Assembly: GCA_017471825.1 (NCBI GenBank)
Contig: JAFURQ010000021.1
Coordinates: 62,001-126,000, forward strand
DNA length: 64,000 nt
Direction of reading: 5' to 3'
Source of the DNA: Clostridia bacterium
Lineage (GTDB): Bacteria > Bacillota > Clostridia > Oscillospirales > CAG-272
The notes beneath the pieces were generated by a model, which ran no database searches, was not told where the DNA came from, and saw only the letters and a program-made list of their open reading frames with translations. The position numbers were made by a program, and so were the translations under genes. Shown one piece after another: positions 60,054-64,000 of the stretch (the first letter of the stretch is position 1; every line of letters begins with the position of its first letter).

Positions 60054-60866
60054 TCAACCTTCCACGGTGGAATTTACCCCTGATTTATATAACTTTTCGG
60101 CATTACGCTTGAACACCGTGGGCGAGGTGCCCTCCTTTTTCTTGAAGTGCTTTGAAAAGTAGTAGATTGACGAAAAGCCGACTGCCTCGGATATTTCCGA
60201 CAGCGGCATATTGCCGTAAAGAAGCAAAAGCTTCGCCTGCGAGATGCGGTGATTTATGAGGTCGTCAATCGGTGAGATTCCGTACCTGTCTTTATAAAGG
60301 GCGCAAAAGCGGCTCACCGAATAATCCGCGAGCTTTGCAAGCTCGGAAAGCGTCCATTGCCTCTTAAAATCCTTCATCATCTCGCCTCTTGCGTATTCAA
60401 GCTTATCGTCGCGAGTGAGACCCGTATTTTTTCTGTATGCTCGGTAGAGGTCTATGATTGCCTCGCTCATAATGAGGTCGCATTTTTCCTCCCAGCCGTC
60501 AAGGGCGTACGACCTCTCGCGGTGTATTTTTACGATTGCCGAGGCAAGATACATCACACCGCCCACGTGGAAGGGCTTGCCGACGGGAAGGGGGTATCTT
60601 TCGAGAAGGGCGGTAAAATCATCGCCGCCAAGATAGAGCCAGTCGTTTGAAAAGCCCTCCTCCGCCTCGGGCGTGGGGCCGTGATATATTATCTCGTTCG
60701 GTCTGCTGATATACATATCCCCTGCTCTGCCGCGCCTGAGCTTGCCGTCAATTTCTATGAGGTAATCGGTTCGGAAGCAGGTCACAAAATAATACGGGCT
60801 TATGCTCCTCTGGCAGAACTCACCCTTTCTGTTCTTATAATCAACTCCGTATACTATGAAATCCAT
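60054..60866 (-). CDS. AraC-family regulator with N-terminal cupin-like domain
   Basis: 270 residues: a beta-rich sensor half (YFVTCFRTDYLIEIDGKLRRGRAGDMYISRPNEIIYHGP, about 1-150) and a C-terminal AraC double HTH (WTLSELAKLADYSVSRFCALYKDRYGISPIDDLINHRISQAKLLL, MPLSEISEAVGFSSIYYFSKHFKKKEGTSPTVFKR). Divergent from the beta-mannosidase, so probably its sugar-responsive activator. AAGGGGGTC site. Confidence 0.9.
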   Translation of the reverse strand: MDFIVYGVDYKNRKGEFCQRSISPYYFVTCFRTDYLIEIDGKLRRGRAGDMYISRPNEIIYHGPTPEAEEGFSNDWLYLGGDDFTALLERYPLPVGKPFHVGGVMYLASAIVKIHRERSYALDGWEEKCDLIMSEAIIDLYRAYRKNTGLTRDDKLEYARGEMMKDFKRQWTLSELAKLADYSVSRFCALYKDRYGISPIDDLINHRISQAKLLLLYGNMPLSEISEAVGFSSIYYFSKHFKKKEGTSPTVFKRNAEKLYKSGVNSTVEG

Positions 60867-60923
60867 ACCGTGACCCCCTTCGCAAAATAGTAAGATAGTA
60901 CAAATATAAGATAAGATATTGCA

Positions 60924-60952
60924 TTGTTATAAGCATTTTATCATAGTATAAT
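60924..60952 (+). promoter_or_regulatory. Promoter of the beta-mannosidase
   Basis: TTGTTA (60924-60929), 17 bases, TATAAT (60947-60952). The 125-base divergent gap is very AT-rich, typical of an AraC control region. Confidence 0.72.
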
Positions 60953-60990
60953 ACAAATATCAAGGTTATTTTATTAAAAGGAGACAAAAA

Positions 60991-63390
60991 ATGAAAAAAA
61001 TTTCTCTTTCGGGAAAATGGAGAATGACCGGAAACGGCTACGATTGCTACGGCACGGTGCCCGGCTCGCTTTACTCCTTCCTTCTTGAAAACGGTCTTAT
61101 GGACGACCCCTACTACCGCGACAACGAGTACCGCGCGCTCGAGCTCTCGGAGCACGATTACACCTTCGAGAGAAGCTTTACGCACGAGGCGTGCGAGGGT
61201 AAAATATATTTGCGCTTTGAGGGACTCGACACCCTTTGCGACGTTTATCTGAACGGCAAGCATATCGGCACCGCCGACAATATGCACGTGACGTATGAGT
61301 TTGACGCTACGGACGCGGTTAAGGTGGGCGAGAACAAGGTCTCGGTTGAGTGCCACAATCCCGTAAAATACATACACGAGGCATCGCGCGAGCGTGACCT
61401 TTTTAAGAATACTCAATCAATGCGCGGCTATGCATATCTCCGAAAGGCGCACTGTATGTTCGGCTGGGACTGGGGTCCCTTCCTTCCCGATATGGGAATC
61501 TGGCGCGAGCCGTCTATCGTTATCAAAAATTCGGCGAGAATAAACAATCTCCACGTTATACAGCGCCACGAGGGCGGTCGCGTGTTTATCAATCCCGCAC
61601 TCGACGTTGAGGGGGAATGCACGGCAACCGTTACGGTTATCTGCCCCGACGGAAGCTCTCTTTCAATCCCCGCGAATGAGGAGAGCGAAATCGTGAATGC
61701 ACAGCTCTGGTGGCCGAGAGGACTCGGCGAGCAGCCCCTCTACACCGTGCGCGCCGAGATTTTTGAGGGCGGCGAGGCGGTTGATGCGACCGAGCGCAGA
61801 GTTGGACTCAGAACTCTTGATCTGATACGCAAAAAGGACAAATGGGGCGAGAGCTTCACCCACGAGTGCAACGGAATACAGTTCTTCGCAATGGGTGCGG
61901 ACTATATCCCCGAGGACAATATTATCTCCCGCTGCACGCCCGAGCGCTCGCGCCTGCTCTTGAAGCGCTGTGTAGACGCGAATTTCAACGCGATAAGAAT
62001 CTGGGGCGGCGGATACTATCCCGACAATTATTTCTTTGATATTTGCGACGAGCTCGGACTTGTCGTGTTCTTCGATATGGCGTTTGCCTGCACACTCTAC
62101 AATCCCGACGATAAGATGATGGACAGCATCAGAGTCGAGATAAGACAGAATCTCGAGAGGCTCCGCCACCACGCGTCAATAGCCATCATCTGCGGTAACA
62201 ACGAGATCGAAGCCTGCCACTCGCGCGAGCCCGACCGAGCTCTGTTAGAGAGAAACATATATCTTTTTGAGGACGTTATTGCGGGTATTGCCGCCGAGGT
62301 ATGCCCCGAGATCCCCTACATACACACCTCGCCGATTACCGTAGGCAGATTCGTCGACCCCAACAACGAAAACTTCGGCGACTCTCACTATTGGGACGTA
62401 TGGCACGCGAGCAAGCCCTTCACCGAGTACAGAAACCACCATTTCCGCTATCTTTCGGAATTCGGCTTCCAGTCCTTCCCCTGCGAGAGAACGGTAAATC
62501 AGTTTACTCTCCCCGAGGACAGAAACGTATTCTCACGCGTTATGGAGCAGCATCAGAGAAACTCCGCGGCGAACGGAAAAATAGTCAGCTACATCGCCGA
62601 TACCTTCCTTTACCCGACCGATTTCGGCACCCTTCTTTACACCTCACAGCTTCTGCAGGCAGAGGCGATGAAATACGGCGTTGAGCATCTGCGACGCGAA
62701 AGAGGCAGATGTATGGGTACGCTCTACTGGCAGCTCAACGACATCTGGCCTGTTGCCTCGTGGGCGAGCATAGACTATTACGGCAGACTCAAGGCGCTCC
62801 ATTACTACGCGAAGCGCTTCTATTCTCCCGTGCTTGTTTCCTGCCGCGAAACAGGCGAAAAGGCGACACGCCCCTACGTTATTCTCGAGCCCGGGCTCTA
62901 CGACTACGAAACGAAGGCAGAGCTCGCCGTGACGAACGACACCACAACCGAGTTCTCGGGAGTTGTTCGCTCCGCACTCCGCAATTCAAGCGGCGAGATA
63001 CTCGAGTCCTTTGAGGAGCGCGTTACCGTTGCGCCTCTCTCGGTGCTCACCCTCTGCGAGCGCGACTTCAACAAAACCGACGTCGAGAACAACTACTACT
63101 CCTACGAGCTTGTCTGCGACTGCGGCAAGGTAGTGTCCTCGGGCACCGTGCTCTTCACGGCACCGAAGCATTTCAGCTTCAGGAATCCCGAGCTCACCTG
63201 CGAGGTAGTGGGCGACGAGATTATCGTCAGAGCCAAGGCATACGCCAAGAGCGTTGAAATCTACTCCCCCGACTGCGATTTCATTCTTTCCGACAATTTC
63301 TTCGATATGAACGCAGGCGAGGTGCGCGTAAAGGTTCTCGAGGGCGAGGCGAAAAACCTCAAGCTCCGCTCGGTTTATGACATAAGATAA
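60991..63390 (+). CDS. Beta-mannosidase, glycoside hydrolase family 2
   Basis: 799 residues: N-terminal jelly-roll (FEGLDTLCDVYLNGKHIGTADNMHVTYEF), immunoglobulin-like domain, and a TIM barrel with the acid/base E405 in CGNNEIE and the nucleophile E490 in YLSEFGFQSFP. MFGWDWGPFLPDMGIW and NAIRIWGGGYYPDNYFFDICDELG are beta-mannosidase hallmarks. No signal peptide: acts on imported manno-oligosaccharides or N-glycan fragments. AAAGGAG site, 9 bases. Confidence 0.94.
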   Translation: MKKISLSGKWRMTGNGYDCYGTVPGSLYSFLLENGLMDDPYYRDNEYRALELSEHDYTFERSFTHEACEGKIYLRFEGLDTLCDVYLNGKHIGTADNMHVTYEFDATDAVKVGENKVSVECHNPVKYIHEASRERDLFKNTQSMRGYAYLRKAHCMFGWDWGPFLPDMGIWREPSIVIKNSARINNLHVIQRHEGGRVFINPALDVEGECTATVTVICPDGSSLSIPANEESEIVNAQLWWPRGLGEQPLYTVRAEIFEGGEAVDATERRVGLRTLDLIRKKDKWGESFTHECNGIQFFAMGADYIPEDNIISRCTPERSRLLLKRCVDANFNAIRIWGGGYYPDNYFFDICDELGLVVFFDMAFACTLYNPDDKMMDSIRVEIRQNLERLRHHASIAIICGNNEIEACHSREPDRALLERNIYLFEDVIAGIAAEVCPEIPYIHTSPITVGRFVDPNNENFGDSHYWDVWHASKPFTEYRNHHFRYLSEFGFQSFPCERTVNQFTLPEDRNVFSRVMEQHQRNSAANGKIVSYIADTFLYPTDFGTLLYTSQLLQAEAMKYGVEHLRRERGRCMGTLYWQLNDIWPVASWASIDYYGRLKALHYYAKRFYSPVLVSCRETGEKATRPYVILEPGLYDYETKAELAVTNDTTTEFSGVVRSALRNSSGEILESFEERVTVAPLSVLTLCERDFNKTDVENNYYSYELVCDCGKVVSSGTVLFTAPKHFSFRNPELTCEVVGDEIIVRAKAYAKSVEIYSPDCDFILSDNFFDMNAGEVRVKVLEGEAKNLKLRSVYDIR

Positions 63391-63400
63391 TTTTTAATAG

Positions 63401-63432
63401 AAAAACGCACCGATTTTTCGGTGCGTTTTTTG
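63401..63432. terminator. Bidirectional terminator
   Basis: CGCACCGA (63406-63413), TTTT, TCGGTGCG (63418-63425) with A and T flanks. Same stem as at 60021-60040. Confidence 0.92.
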
Positions 63433-63442
63433 TCGCTTGTGA

Positions 63443-64000
63443 TTAAATCTCCCTGAGTCTTTTGGGGAACAGGGATATTGAGAGGAGCGCCTGCGAGGGT
63501 GTGTAGAATATCCACGCGGCGTTTATGCCGGGGTGGGCGAGGAAATACCAGATAGTACCCTCAGCGATGGGGAGATAGCCGCCGAGATTTGAAAAGCCGA
63601 CGAATATATCACAGCCGATGAACAAAAGGAGTCCTATCGCGAATACGGGATTCCTTATGAAGCTGAAGCAGGCGTAGACGGCATTAGTGATGAGGTGGGC
63701 GAAATAGACCACCGAAATCACGCTCAGGGCGTCTGCGCCGCCGCGAAGAACCAGGAAGGTGAGCGCCACGGCGATAGCCGTTACGGCGCCGCGCGCTATC
63801 AGGTGGACGCGGCGAAGGACTATGCTCTCTATTTCAAAATGTATGCGCGCGGCGTACGAGAGCTGTGCGCAGGTGAAGAATATCATACCGTACAGGTACA
63901 GCTCCGACGGGAGCAAAATGAGGAAGGTATCCGCGCAGACCGTGAAAACGAGGGCAAGCTGTGTGAAAAGGTAGGAGAGCGAAAGCTCTGCAAACATAGC
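63443..64000 (-). CDS. Membrane protein, YhhN/lysoplasmalogenase-like (N-terminus may be cut)
   Basis: At least 184 residues with six or more hydrophobic segments. FTVCADTFLILLPSELYLYGMIFFTCAQLSYAARI and a second acidic helix LLLFIGCDIFVGFSNL resemble the paired Asp-bearing helices of YhhN (lysoplasmalogenase) proteins. The frame stays open to the right edge, so the ATG at 63997 is probably internal and the true start beyond the window. Family call tentative. Confidence 0.6.
   Translation of the reverse strand, partial: AMFAELSLSYLFTQLALVFTVCADTFLILLPSELYLYGMIFFTCAQLSYAARIHFEIESIVLRRVHLIARGAVTAIAVALTFLVLRGGADALSVISVVYFAHLITNAVYACFSFIRNPVFAIGLLLFIGCDIFVGFSNLGGYLPIAEGTIWYFLAHPGINAAWIFYTPSQALLSISLFPKRLREI

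Noticed and set aside
1..64000. tRNA or rRNA genes, insertion sequences, prophage or attachment sites
   Set aside because: No cloverleaf with a TTCRANNC arm, no rRNA signature, no transposase or integrase and no terminal inverted repeats were found on either strand by eye.

Overview
The window comes from a low-to-mid GC Gram-positive bacterium, most likely an uncultured gut-type clostridium (Clostridia, Bacillota). The support is indirect. There are many near-consensus TTGACA-N17-TATAAT promoters and strong GGAGG ribosome binding sites. Typical Bacillota markers are present: RemA, a SpoVB-like flippase, an AbrB-like regulator, a two-gene-type transketolase, a Bacillus-type Fe-S PurF, an L10 leader and a ZTP riboswitch. 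No rRNA, tRNA, CRISPR array, phage or insertion sequence was seen, so lineage below class is not claimed.

Layout. 1-4.9 kb (minus): start of a transketolase N-terminal subunit (runs off the left edge), a membrane protein, citrate synthase followed by a SLOG protein, and an AT-richer orphan with an HEXXH motif. 5-9.3 kb (plus): a CNNM/HlyC-type transporter behind a perfect promoter and a long structured leader, an ACT protein with its UPF0210 partner, and a Sel1-repeat protein. 9.3-13.5 kb (minus): AbrB-like and SinR-like regulators, a flippase, and rpsB-tsf behind a nested stem-loop leader. 14.4-17.4 kb (minus): nagB and an unusual ROK kinase/N-acetylhexosamine kinase fusion (amino-sugar salvage), divergent from a PocR-AraC regulator whose gene runs into a YhaO/YhaN (SbcCD-like) pair. 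21.7-24 kb (plus): a DUF11 protein whose ribosome binding site is buried in a stem, and a lipoprotein made of 17 Cys/His/Asp repeats. 24-28.9 kb: an FlaA1/PglF-type sugar dehydratase, a methyltransferase-fold protein plus DUF4416 protein, and rplJ-rplL behind an L10 leader.

29-38 kb (minus) is a ten-gene housekeeping operon, nrdR-yicC-remA-rpoZ-priA-def-fmt-rsmB-rlmN-rsgA, packed with overlaps and one-to-few base gaps. 38-47.2 kb holds a PAP2 phosphatase, an AEC transporter, an RpiB-family isomerase, an archaeal-type aspartyl-tRNA synthetase, an esterase, a radical SAM protein, a lipid kinase and an Lrp/aminotransferase pair. 47.4-57.9 kb (minus) is an eight-gene purine operon, purE-purF-purM-purN-purO-AICAR transformylase-purD-purL, under a ZTP riboswitch with an intrinsic terminator; purC and a PnuC-like transporter diverge from it. 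The last part has an AraC regulator divergent from a beta-mannosidase and a partial membrane protein.

How they work together. The pur genes plus purC cover every step from PRPP to IMP except adenylosuccinate lyase, with bifunctional PurH replaced by a standalone AICAR transformylase and archaeal-type PurO. PurF has lost the glutaminase nucleophile and an oxyanion-hole Asn. The NagB/NahK/ROK block and the beta-mannosidase point to use of host or dietary glycans.
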